The notes under the pieces were generated by a model. That model saw only the letters and a list, made by a program, of their open reading frames with translations, searched no databases and was not told the origin of the DNA. Shown here one piece after another: positions 42,769 to 49,726 of a stretch of 64,000 nt of DNA (position 1 is its first letter; each line of letters opens with the position of its first letter). This DNA comes from Allofournierella massiliensis. Its GTDB lineage: Bacteria; Bacillota; Clostridia; Oscillospirales; Ruminococcaceae. The DNA is taken from positions 1-64,000 of the forward strand of contig NZ_SLUM01000018.1 of NCBI RefSeq assembly GCF_004345265.1, written 5' to 3'. The position numbers and the translations under genes are program-made.

Positions 42769-42797
42769 TTGTCAGCCGCCCTCAACTGGGCTATAAT
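42769..42797 (+). promoter_or_regulatory. rodA promoter
   Basis: TTGTCA (42769-42774), a 17-base spacer and TATAAT (42792-42797). The leader is about 30 bases. Confidence 0.82.
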
Positions 42798-42834
42798 AAG
42801 AAAACACAAAGGCAAATACAGAAGGAGCCATGGA

Positions 42835-44022
42835 ATGTTCAAGATCATTCGTCAATATATAAAAGCCACCGACTGGTTTTATCTTTTGCTGTGCGTGTGC
42901 TGCTCCACCCTCAGCGTGATCACCCTCATCAGCATCGGCATGGACAACGGCGGCTTTGCTGTGGATTCGTTCACCGGCGAGATTACCGGCCTGGGCAATT
43001 ACCGGGATGCGATGATGCAGGCGGCAGCCAGCCTGCTGGGACTGCTCTGTGCGGTGATGCTCTCCTGCATCGACTACCGGGGCCTGGCCAAGATCTGGCC
43101 GGTGCATGTGACCATCACATGGGGGCTTGTGCTGCTCACCCTGACCCGACTCTCCATCGGGCCCATCGAACTGGGATATGCGCCCAGCAACACCGATAAC
43201 CACAGCTGGATTCTGTTCGGCCCGCTGAGCCTTCAGCCCACCGAGCTGGCCAAAATCAGCTTTATCCTCACCTTCGCCATGCACCTGGACAATGTGCGCG
43301 AACACATCAACGAGCCCAAGGTGCTGGCCAAGCTGCTTTTGCACATTCTGGTGCCGGTGGGTATCATCCACATTCAGGGCGACGACGGCACCGGCATTGT
43401 GTTTGCCACCATGGGCTGCATGATGCTGTTTGCGGCGGGCCTTTCCTGGAAATACATCCTCAGTGCCATTGCGCTGGGCTCGGCGGGGCTTGCGGCGATC
43501 CTGAACTTCTTCCCGGATCAGCTCAAGGGTTATCAGGTGGACCGGATCATGGCTCTGTTCTATCCGGATGATCCCCAGTATCGGGACATTATGCAGCAGC
43601 AGAAGGGCGGCCGGGTTTCCATCGGTTCGGGTCAGATCTTCGGCAACGGATTTTTCCACGATGACCACTCCTATGTGATCAACGCCCAGGACGACTTTAT
43701 CTTCAGCTACATGGCCCAGTGCATCGGCTTTGTGGGCTGCGCGGTGGTGCTGGCGCTTCTGTTCGGCATCGCCATCCGCACCCTGATCACCGGCCTGCGC
43801 AGCGAGGACCACATCGGCACCTATATCTGTGTGGGCGTATTCGCGGCCATGGCCTGGCAGATCATCATCAATCTGGGCATGAACACCATGCTGCTGCCGG
43901 TCATCGGCGTCACGCTGCCCTTCTTTTCGGCGGGCGGCAGCAGCGCACTGATGATGTACCTGTGTGTGGGGCTGGTTACCAGTGTTTACATGCACAACAA
44001 AAAACGCCTGTTCAGCGACTGA
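42835..44022 (+). CDS. rodA: FtsW/RodA/SpoVE family peptidoglycan polymerase
   Basis: SEDS proteins polymerise glycan strands from lipid II together with a class B penicillin-binding protein. The 395-residue protein has about ten membrane helices. Family blocks are IQGDDGTGIVFATMG (with the catalytic-loop Asp region), SIGSGQIFGNGF, DDFIFSYMAQCIGF and LLPVIGVTLPFFSAGGSSALM near the C-terminus. RodA (elongation) is favoured over FtsW by its size and lone context, but the subfamily is not certain; no pbp or mre genes are adjacent. The ATG at 42835 follows AGGAG by 9 bases. The gene is closed by a terminator. Confidence 0.85.
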   Translation: MFKIIRQYIKATDWFYLLLCVCCSTLSVITLISIGMDNGGFAVDSFTGEITGLGNYRDAMMQAAASLLGLLCAVMLSCIDYRGLAKIWPVHVTITWGLVLLTLTRLSIGPIELGYAPSNTDNHSWILFGPLSLQPTELAKISFILTFAMHLDNVREHINEPKVLAKLLLHILVPVGIIHIQGDDGTGIVFATMGCMMLFAAGLSWKYILSAIALGSAGLAAILNFFPDQLKGYQVDRIMALFYPDDPQYRDIMQQQKGGRVSIGSGQIFGNGFFHDDHSYVINAQDDFIFSYMAQCIGFVGCAVVLALLFGIAIRTLITGLRSEDHIGTYICVGVFAAMAWQIIINLGMNTMLLPVIGVTLPFFSAGGSSALMMYLCVGLVTSVYMHNKKRLFSD

Positions 44023-44041
44023 GCCGGCCAGACAGAAAAAC

Positions 44042-44086
44042 AAACCGCCCGCTGTGTGCAGCCAAAGCACACGGCGGGCGGTTTTT
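44042..44086. terminator. bidirectional terminator
   Basis: A long stem with one G-T pair (44042-44059 with 44067-44084) and T-run, between rodA (+) and the lysR gene (-). Confidence 0.9.
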
Positions 44087-44101
44087 GTGTCATTTCCTGT
44101 G

Positions 44102-45007
44102 TTATTCCAGAGACTGCGGGGCGCGGTAGAACTCCCGAACAAAGGCGGAAAAACGCAGGCTGTCCGCATTGGCGTGGCGGGGCAGCAGAAGATACAGGTT
44201 CCGCTCGGCGCTGCCCGGCGGCAGCGGAAAGGCCAGCAGCCGTTTTTCCGCCACGAAATCCCGCACCGCCTTTTCCGACACGATGGATACCCCCAGCCCG
44301 CCGGATACCAGATTCTTGATGGATTCCTGATCGTTCACCCGGGCGGTGACCCGCAGCTCGCTTTCCCGAAGACCCATCTGGGCCAGAAAGCGGTCGGCGC
44401 TTTTCTGGCTGCCGCTGCCCGCCTCCCGCAGAATGATGGGTTCGGCCAGCAGCTCGGGCAGGGCGGCCTCTCCCTGGGATTGAAGCGCCAGAAACCGGCG
44501 GCTCACCGGGGTGATCAGCACCATCCGGTCCCGAAAAAAGGGCTCGCAGCGGATGGACTCGTCCTGGCAGGGCATGCCGCTCATGCCCACGTCGAACAAT
44601 CCCTCCGCCACCCCCTGAATCACCTGGCGGCTGTCGCTCTGGTGCACCACGAAATAGCTGCCCGGATTCTCTTTCCCGTAGCGGGGCAGCACCTCCGGCA
44701 GGATGTAGGCCGAGGGGATGGTGGAAGCCCCCAGCTGGATGATATGCTGGTCGCTCTGCCGCCAGCGCTGCAGCAGGTTGTCCTGCAATTCCAGCATCCG
44801 GCAGGCGCATTCGTACAGCTCCTGTCCCCGGGGCGTGACCTGCAGATTCTTGGTGTCCCGCAGAAGGAGCTGGGTGTTCAGCTCCTCCTCCAGCGCCCGG
44901 ATGTGGGTGCTGATGGTGGGCTGGGAAAGATAGGTGTTCTCCGCCGCCCGGGTGAAGCTGCCATAGCGCACCACCGCCGCGAAGGAGCGCAGCTGCTTAA
45001 GCTCCAT
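44102..45007 (-). CDS. LysR-family regulator of the selenium locus (putative)
   Basis: The 301-residue protein is a full LysR regulator: a winged helix at residues 1-60 (SFTRAAENTYLSQPTISTHIRALE) and a two-lobe effector domain (LGASTIPSAYILPEVLPRYG). The effector part resembles the CysL/CysB-like group that senses small sulfur or related metabolites. The ATG at 45007 follows a perfect GGAGGTGA. It overlaps the end of the cysteine desulfurase gene, with which it forms an operon. A perfect palindrome in the divergent control region (46253-46277) is its likely binding site, so it probably controls both its own operon and yedE-selD. The inducer is unknown. Confidence 0.85.
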   Translation of the reverse strand: MELKQLRSFAAVVRYGSFTRAAENTYLSQPTISTHIRALEEELNTQLLLRDTKNLQVTPRGQELYECACRMLELQDNLLQRWRQSDQHIIQLGASTIPSAYILPEVLPRYGKENPGSYFVVHQSDSRQVIQGVAEGLFDVGMSGMPCQDESIRCEPFFRDRMVLITPVSRRFLALQSQGEAALPELLAEPIILREAGSGSQKSADRFLAQMGLRESELRVTARVNDQESIKNLVSGGLGVSIVSEKAVRDFVAEKRLLAFPLPPGSAERNLYLLLPRHANADSLRFSAFVREFYRAPQSLE

Positions 45008-46160
45008 GAACAATCACCTCCAGCGCGGCCAGGGCCGCGTCCACGTCCGCTTCGGTGCTGAAGGCTCCGAAGGAAAACCGGATGGTTCCGGCGGGCCAGG
45101 TGCCCAGACTTTTGTGGGCGGAAGGGGCGCAGTGCAGCCCCACCCGGGTCTGGATACCGAATTCACTGTCCAGCCGGTAGGCCACTTCGGCCATCTCGTG
45201 GCGGGGTGTCTGGATGGACACCACGCCGGTGCGGCCTTCCAGACCCCGCTTGCCCGCCAGCCGCACAAGGCCCTCGGCCTCCAGCGAAGCCAGCCCGGCC
45301 AGAAACCGGCCGGTGAGCGCCAGCTCATGGGCCAGCACCGCCCCCTCCGGCTGCTGCCCCAGCCACAAAAGCCCCTGCCGCAACCCCAGAATGCCCGGCA
45401 GATTCAGAGTACCCGGCTCGAACCGGTCGGGCAGGAAAGCGGGAATCTCCTCGGTATGGCTCAGGCTGCCGGTGCCGCCGCTGAGCAGCGGGTCCAGCTT
45501 CTGTTCCAGCCCCTCGGCCAGCACAAGGCCGCCGGTGCCCTGGGGCCCCAGCAGCCCCTTGTGGCCGGTGAAGGCCACCGCGTCGATGAAATCCTCCGTC
45601 ATGGAGATGGGCAGCACCCCGGCGGTCTGGGCGGCGTCCACAAAAAAGCGCAGCCGATGGCGGCGGCAGATTTCGCCCACCTGCCGGATGGGTATCACGG
45701 TGCCGCACACGTTGCTGGCGTGGGTCAGAATCACCGCCCGGGTATTCGGGCGGATCAGCCCCTCCATCGCTTCGATGCAGAGCGAGCCGTCTGCCCGGCA
45801 GGGAATGCGGGAAAACTCCACCCCGTGGGCGGTCATCTGCACCAGCGGGCGCATCACCGCGTTGTGCTCCATGGCCGAGACCAGCACATGATCCCCCGGG
45901 TGCAGAAAGCCCTTGATGAGCAGGTTCAGGCTTTCGGTCACATTTTTTGTGAAGATCACGTTTTTGCAGTCCGGCCCGTCGAACAGCTCGCACAAAAGCT
46001 GGCGGGTCTCGAACACCTGTTCCTCGGTATCGTAGGCGGTCTGGTAGCCGCCCCGGTTGATGTTGCAGCCCCCGTTGGTCATGTAATCGAACACCGCCCC
46101 GGCCACCTGAGGCGGCTTGGGAAAGCTGGTGGCGGCATTGTCCAGATAAATGCGCGGCAT
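44997..46160 (-). CDS. class V aminotransferase / cysteine desulfurase-like (EF2568 type)
   Basis: This PLP enzyme (387 residues) begins IYLDNAATSFPKPP. It has the PLP-stacking His in SAMEHNAVMRP, DAAQTAGV (PLP nitrogen Asp), the Schiff-base Lys in AFTGHKGLLGPQG, and the mobile catalytic Cys loop VGLHCAPSAHK. It resembles the aminotransferase V subgroup typified by Enterococcus EF2568, which occurs with orphan SelD. There it is thought to deliver selenium or sulfur from selenocysteine or cysteine. The ATG at 46160 has GGGAGG 9 bases upstream. It is co-transcribed with the LysR gene and divergent from yedE. Confidence 0.88.
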   Translation of the reverse strand: MPRIYLDNAATSFPKPPQVAGAVFDYMTNGGCNINRGGYQTAYDTEEQVFETRQLLCELFDGPDCKNVIFTKNVTESLNLLIKGFLHPGDHVLVSAMEHNAVMRPLVQMTAHGVEFSRIPCRADGSLCIEAMEGLIRPNTRAVILTHASNVCGTVIPIRQVGEICRRHRLRFFVDAAQTAGVLPISMTEDFIDAVAFTGHKGLLGPQGTGGLVLAEGLEQKLDPLLSGGTGSLSHTEEIPAFLPDRFEPGTLNLPGILGLRQGLLWLGQQPEGAVLAHELALTGRFLAGLASLEAEGLVRLAGKRGLEGRTGVVSIQTPRHEMAEVAYRLDSEFGIQTRVGLHCAPSAHKSLGTWPAGTIRFSFGAFSTEADVDAALAALEVIVHGA

Positions 46161-46200
46161 GGTCGCGTCCTCCCTCTGTTCCGGTGTATGATCTGCTTCC

Positions 46201-46229
46201 AGCATACCACAGGTATAGCCGCGGTACAA
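46201..46229 (-). promoter_or_regulatory. promoter of the cysteine desulfurase-lysR operon
   Basis: Minus-strand TTGTAC (46224-46229), a 17-base spacer and TATGCT (46201-46206) preceded by TG, an extended -10. Confidence 0.7.
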
Positions 46230-46252
46230 TTGATTTATTAAGATAATGGATA

Positions 46253-46277
46253 AATCTATTAATTGGATTAATAGATT
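46253..46277. promoter_or_regulatory. palindromic operator, probable LysR binding site
   Basis: AATCTATTAAT (46253-46263) and ATTAATAGATT (46267-46277) form a perfect 11-bp inverted repeat around TGG. The centre lies about 24 bases upstream of the desulfurase -35 and just upstream of the yedE -35, the usual place for a LysR activator site. Confidence 0.75.
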
Positions 46278-46280
46278 CTA

Positions 46281-46310
46281 TTGGAAAACAAAAGTATTAC
46301 TCTTTATAAT
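46281..46310 (+). promoter_or_regulatory. promoter of yedE-yedF-selD
   Basis: TTGGAA (46281-46286), an 18-base spacer and TATAAT (46305-46310). Transcription from here would run through repeat copy C before reaching yedE. Confidence 0.65.
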
Positions 46311-46330
46311 TGGAAACAGGAGAACCCCAA

Positions 46331-46501
46331 GGCAGCACCGCATAATTTCGGGTGGTGGAGCGCGCCGGAAAATTTTCGTGAGATGAACCAAAAAGCACAA
46401 CTAATCCTTGGTGGATTGGCGCGCATTTTTGGAAAATATCACGGAAATTTTGGGCGTGATACGCCGCCTGAGCCGTTAGGCGTGAATTGTGCGGTGTTGC
46501 C
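46331..46501 (+). repeat. 172-bp inverted-repeat element, copy C, within the yedE leader
   Basis: The left end is GGCAGCACCGCATAATTTC and the right end GAATTGTGCGGTGTTGCC, complementary over about 17 bases with two mismatches. Internal self-complementary blocks (AGCGCGCC/GGCGCGC; GGCGTGATACGCC) predict a strongly folded RNA or cruciform. It lies between the predicted start of transcription and the yedE start codon. Confidence 0.88.
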
Positions 46502-46531
46502 CAAAAAAAGAAAAGTGAGGGATCGTTTGGT

Positions 46532-47617
46532 ATGGACTTGAAAAAGGAAAAGATCACAATCGTGATCGCGGGGCTGATCATCGGCGTCATTGCGGCGGCG
46601 CTGGTGTTCTTCGGCAACCCGGTGAACATGGGCTTCTGCATCGCCTGTTTTTTGCGGGACACCGCGGGTGCGCTGGGCCTGCACCGGGCGGGCGCAGTGC
46701 AGTACATCCGGCCGGAGATCATTGGTCTGGTGCTGGGCAGCTTTGCCATGGCGCTGGCCAAGAAGGAATTTTCCGCCCGGGGCGGCAGCGCCCCGCTGAC
46801 CCGCTTTGTGCTGGGCTTCTTTGTGATGATCGGCTGCCTGATGTTTCTGGGCTGCCCCTTCCGCATGATTCTGCGTCTGGCGGGCGGCGATCTGAACGCG
46901 CTGCTGGGTCTGGCCGGTTTCGTGGCGGGCATTCTGGTGGGTGTTGTGTTCCTGAACCGGGGCTACTCACTGGGCCGCACCTTTAAACAGCCGGTGCTGG
47001 AGGGCGCAGCCTTCCCGGCGGTGCAGGTGGTCATGCTGGTGCTGCTGGTGGCGGCTCCCGCCTTCATCTTCTTCTCCGAGGCGGGCGCAGGCCCCGGCGC
47101 GCTGCATGCTCCCATCCTGATCAGCCTGATCGCGGGCCTTGTGGTGGGCGCTCTGGCCCAGCGCACCCGCCTGTGCATGGTGGGCGGCATCCGCGATATG
47201 GCCCTCTTCCGGGAGAGCAAGCTGCTGCTGGGCTTTGTGGCCATCTTTGCCAGCGCTCTGATCTGTAACCTGATTCTGAGCGCGGTTACCGGCCAGGCCT
47301 ACTTCACCCTGGGCTTTGAGGGCCAGCCCGTGGCCCATACCGACGGTGTGTGGAACTTTCTGGGCATGCTGCTGGCCGGCTTTGGCTGCGTGCTGCTGGG
47401 CGGCTGCCCCCTGCGCCAGCTGGTGCTGGCCGGCGAGGGCAATTCCGACAGCGCGGTGGCCGTTCTGGGCCTTGTTGCAGGCGCTGCCTTTGCCCACAAC
47501 TTCGGTCTGGCCTCCAGCGGCACCGGCAGCACCCCTGCCGGTCAGGTGGCTGTGATCATCGGCATCGCGGTGGTGGCGGTCATCGCCTGCGTGAACACCT
47601 TCCGCAAGAACGCATAA
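46532..47617 (+). CDS. yedE: YedE-family putative selenium transporter
   Basis: The 361-residue polytopic protein has about ten helices in two YeeE/YedE repeats, each with a characteristic Cys: NMGFCIACFLRD in the first, and LGCPFRM, RTRLCMVGGI, GGCPLRQLVLAGEGNSD. YedE proteins of this type are found with SelD and are predicted to import selenium compounds; sulfur-compound import (as in YeeE/TsuA, which takes up thiosulfate) is the alternative. The ATG at 46532 follows GAGGG by about 12 bases. It begins the four-gene selenium operon. Confidence 0.9.
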   Translation: MDLKKEKITIVIAGLIIGVIAAALVFFGNPVNMGFCIACFLRDTAGALGLHRAGAVQYIRPEIIGLVLGSFAMALAKKEFSARGGSAPLTRFVLGFFVMIGCLMFLGCPFRMILRLAGGDLNALLGLAGFVAGILVGVVFLNRGYSLGRTFKQPVLEGAAFPAVQVVMLVLLVAAPAFIFFSEAGAGPGALHAPILISLIAGLVVGALAQRTRLCMVGGIRDMALFRESKLLLGFVAIFASALICNLILSAVTGQAYFTLGFEGQPVAHTDGVWNFLGMLLAGFGCVLLGGCPLRQLVLAGEGNSDSAVAVLGLVAGAAFAHNFGLASSGTGSTPAGQVAVIIGIAVVAVIACVNTFRKNA

Positions 47618-47630
47618 GGAGGAAACAACT

Positions 47631-47840
47631 ATGGTTATCGTGGACGCAAGAGGGCTTTCCTGCCCGGAGCCGGTGGTCATGACCCGCAAGGCCATGGCGG
47701 ACAAGCAGGCCCGGTATCAGGTGCTGGTGGACAATCTGGCCAGCAGGGAAAATGTGACCCGCTATGCCCAGCATCAGGGCTACACGGTTCAGACGGAGGA
47801 AAAGGGCGGCGAATATACCCTGACCCTGACCAAGACATGA
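47631..47840 (+). CDS. yedF: TusA-like sulfurtransferase domain protein (YedF type)
   Basis: The 69-residue protein is a complete TusA/SirA fold with the motif DARGLSCPEPVVMTRK; the Cys carries persulfide or perselenide in this family. Selenium-locus YedF proteins often have an added C-terminal DsrE-like domain; here only the TusA part is present. It starts 14 bases after yedE with AAGGAGG, and its stop overlaps the next ATG. It probably passes selenium or sulfur between the desulfurase and SelD. Confidence 0.85.
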   Translation: MVIVDARGLSCPEPVVMTRKAMADKQARYQVLVDNLASRENVTRYAQHQGYTVQTEEKGGEYTLTLTKT

Positions 47841-48082
47841 GCTACATTGCCACCTTTTACTCGCATTTCGGCGCGATCCGCTTCAAAAAGCTGTGCCAGC
47901 AGCGGGGCATTCCGGTGAAGGTGATGCCGGTGCCCCGGGCGCTGAGCAGCAGCTGCGGAACCTGCGCGGAATATGAGGGCGACGATCCCTGCCCCGGCGG
48001 GGAATATCTTCCGGAGGTGGAGCAGGTGGTCCGGCTGACCGGCCAGGGCTACCAGCCGGTCTACCGGGCGGAAGGCAGCTGA
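47837..48082 (+). CDS. putative Se/S carrier-like protein (DUF3343)
   Basis: The 81-residue protein belongs to DUF3343 (Pfam Se/S carrier-like), known from its steady linkage to SelD, YedE and YedF. The N-terminal strand-helix YIATFYSHFGAIRFKKLC and the pattern PVPRALSSSCGTC fit; the CGTC pair and a later Cys (DDPC) could carry selenium or bind metal. Its ATG overlaps the yedF stop (ATGA), so it is translationally coupled. Confidence 0.85.
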   Translation: MSYIATFYSHFGAIRFKKLCQQRGIPVKVMPVPRALSSSCGTCAEYEGDDPCPGGEYLPEVEQVVRLTGQGYQPVYRAEGS

Positions 48083-48096
48083 AGGAGGCGCCGTTT

Positions 48097-49137
48097 ATGG
48101 AAACCGAAGTGAAACTGACAAAGCTGGCCAGCTGCGCGGGCTGCGGGGCCAAGGTGGGCGCGGGCACGCTGGCCCGGATGCTGGAGGGCTTTGAAACCCA
48201 TTATGACCCCCGGCTGATTGTGGGCTACGACAAAAGCGACGACGCCAGCGTGTATGTGATCACCGATGAGGTGGCGCTGGTGCAGACCACCGACTTTTTC
48301 CCGCCCATTGTGGATGACCCCTATCTCTTTGGCCAGATCGCGGCGGCCAATGCCCTGAGCGACGTGTACGCCATGGGCGGCGAACCCCGCACCGCGCTGA
48401 ACATCATGTGCCTGCCCGAATCCATGGACAGGCACACCGTGCACGAGATTCTGCGGGGCGGCTACGCCAAAGCCTACGAGGCGGGGGCCATCATCACCGG
48501 CGGGCATACCATCCACGGGGCCGAACCCATCTACGGGCTGGCGGTGGCGGGCTTTGTCCACCCCCAAAAGGTGCTCACCAACAGCGGAGCCAAACCCGGC
48601 GACGTGCTGCTGCTCACAAAGCCGCTGGGCGTGGGGGTCATCACCACCGCCGCCAAGGCGGAGCTGGTGGAAGCGCCGGTGCTGGAGCGGATCTACCGGC
48701 AGATGGCCACCCTGAACAGGGCCGCCCGGGACGTGCTGGTGGAATATCCGGTGCACAGCTGCACCGACGTGACCGGCTTCGCCCTGCTGGGCCACAGCTT
48801 CGAGATGGCTCAGGGCAGCGGCTGCACCCTGCACATTCAGGCCCATGCGGTGCCCTTCCACCCGGAGGCGCTGGAGCTGGCAAGGATGGGCTTCATTCCG
48901 GCCGGGGCCTACCGCAACCGGGAATACGCCCAGGCGGGCGTGCAGGTGAACGGGCAGGTTGAGCTGGCGCTGGAGGATCTGTTCTACGACCCCCAGACCA
49001 GCGGCGGCCTGCTGGCCGCCGTGCCGGAAGAGTGCGCCGACGAATGCCTCGAGCGGCTGCTGGCCGCGGGCGTGGAGGCTGCGCGCATCGGCTATGTGAC
49101 CGAACAGCAGGATGCGGCGGTGTATCTGGAAGATTAG
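48097..49137 (+). CDS. selD: selenide, water dikinase SelD
   Basis: SelD makes selenophosphate from selenide and ATP, the selenium donor for Sec-tRNA, selenouridine, or the labile selenium cofactor of molybdenum hydroxylases. The 346 residues have the AIRS N- and C-terminal domains. The active site near the N-terminus is SCAGCGAK, with the catalytic position as Cys (no in-frame TGA) and the conserved Lys. ATP and metal motifs include TTDFFPPIVDDP, ANALSDVYAMGGEP, GGHTIHGAEP and DPQTSGGLL. Neither selA, selB nor a selenouridine synthase is in the window. The neighbours match the orphan-SelD set described for Enterococcus. Confidence 0.96.
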   Translation: METEVKLTKLASCAGCGAKVGAGTLARMLEGFETHYDPRLIVGYDKSDDASVYVITDEVALVQTTDFFPPIVDDPYLFGQIAAANALSDVYAMGGEPRTALNIMCLPESMDRHTVHEILRGGYAKAYEAGAIITGGHTIHGAEPIYGLAVAGFVHPQKVLTNSGAKPGDVLLLTKPLGVGVITTAAKAELVEAPVLERIYRQMATLNRAARDVLVEYPVHSCTDVTGFALLGHSFEMAQGSGCTLHIQAHAVPFHPEALELARMGFIPAGAYRNREYAQAGVQVNGQVELALEDLFYDPQTSGGLLAAVPEECADECLERLLAAGVEAARIGYVTEQQDAAVYLED

Positions 49138-49163
49138 AAAATTCCTTTTTCTCTTTTTTATAA

Positions 49164-49208
49164 CAAAAAGCGCGCTTTTCCCCAAACGGAGGGAAAGCGC
49201 GCTTTTTG
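49164..49208. terminator. bidirectional terminator after selD
   Basis: A perfect 15-bp stem (49164-49178 with 49194-49208) and T-run, also ending the DUF378 gene from the other side. Confidence 0.88.
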
Positions 49209-49220
49209 TGCTGTGTGGGA

Positions 49221-49427
49221 TCAGCGCTCGTTGTCGGACGACATGAACAGGCTGGGAATGGCGCCCAGAGCGGAAAGGCCGACCAGCGAGTAGACGATGC
49301 GGCTGAGCACACTGGCGGAACCGCCGAACAGCCAGGCCACCAGATCGAAACGGAACAGGCCCACAAGGCCCCAGTTCAAACCGCCCACGATCAGCAGCAG
49401 AATGCAGATCTTATAAAAAACAGACAT
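49221..49427 (-). CDS. DUF378 small membrane protein
   Basis: The 68-residue protein has two membrane helices and the DUF378 pattern: ICILLLIVGGLNWGLVGLF, then DLVAWLFGG and SRIVYSLVGLSALG. The function is unknown. The ATG at 49427 follows AGGAGG by 8 bases. It is a single-gene unit, divergent from the ROK-like kinase. The 300-base gap 49428-49726 contains a TATATT-like -10 for this side and a TACAAT for the kinase, neither with a convincing -35, and a small dyad TACAAATTGTA near 49578. Confidence 0.85.
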   Translation of the reverse strand: MSVFYKICILLLIVGGLNWGLVGLFRFDLVAWLFGGSASVLSRIVYSLVGLSALGAIPSLFMSSDNER

Positions 49428-49726
49428 GTTTTTTCCTCCTTTTCTGGCCTTAGTCTGCCCCGCTTTTTGCCCGGTTATACAGCCCGGCAGCGGACGCACT
49501 TCCATCTAATAATATAGCGAAAAAGCTGTGAACATGGGGCAGTGATTTTGGCCACAGCGCCCAAAAATACACGAAAGTACAAATTGTAAAGCCGCTTTGC
49601 ACTAGACGCTGCGCCGCGGGATGTACTACAATGAAAGCAAGAGAAGCGGCCGGGCCCGCAGCCCGGCGCAGTGCGCAGCGGGCCACGGGCCGAAGCGCCG
49701 GTGATGACACGAAAGGACGGAAAAAC

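Noticed and set aside
46281-46541. Small open frame running through repeat copy C (and similar peptides in copies A and B)
   Set aside because: Similar peptides arise because the DNA repeats are similar; the frames shift between copies and lack ribosome sites.
48097-48180. In-frame TGA for selenocysteine in SelD
   Set aside because: The active site position is encoded as Cys and the frame has no TGA.
44102-49137. Sulfur rather than selenium use of this locus
   Set aside because: The desulfurase, YedE and TusA alone would be ambiguous, but SelD and the DUF3343 carrier in the same divergent unit favour selenium.
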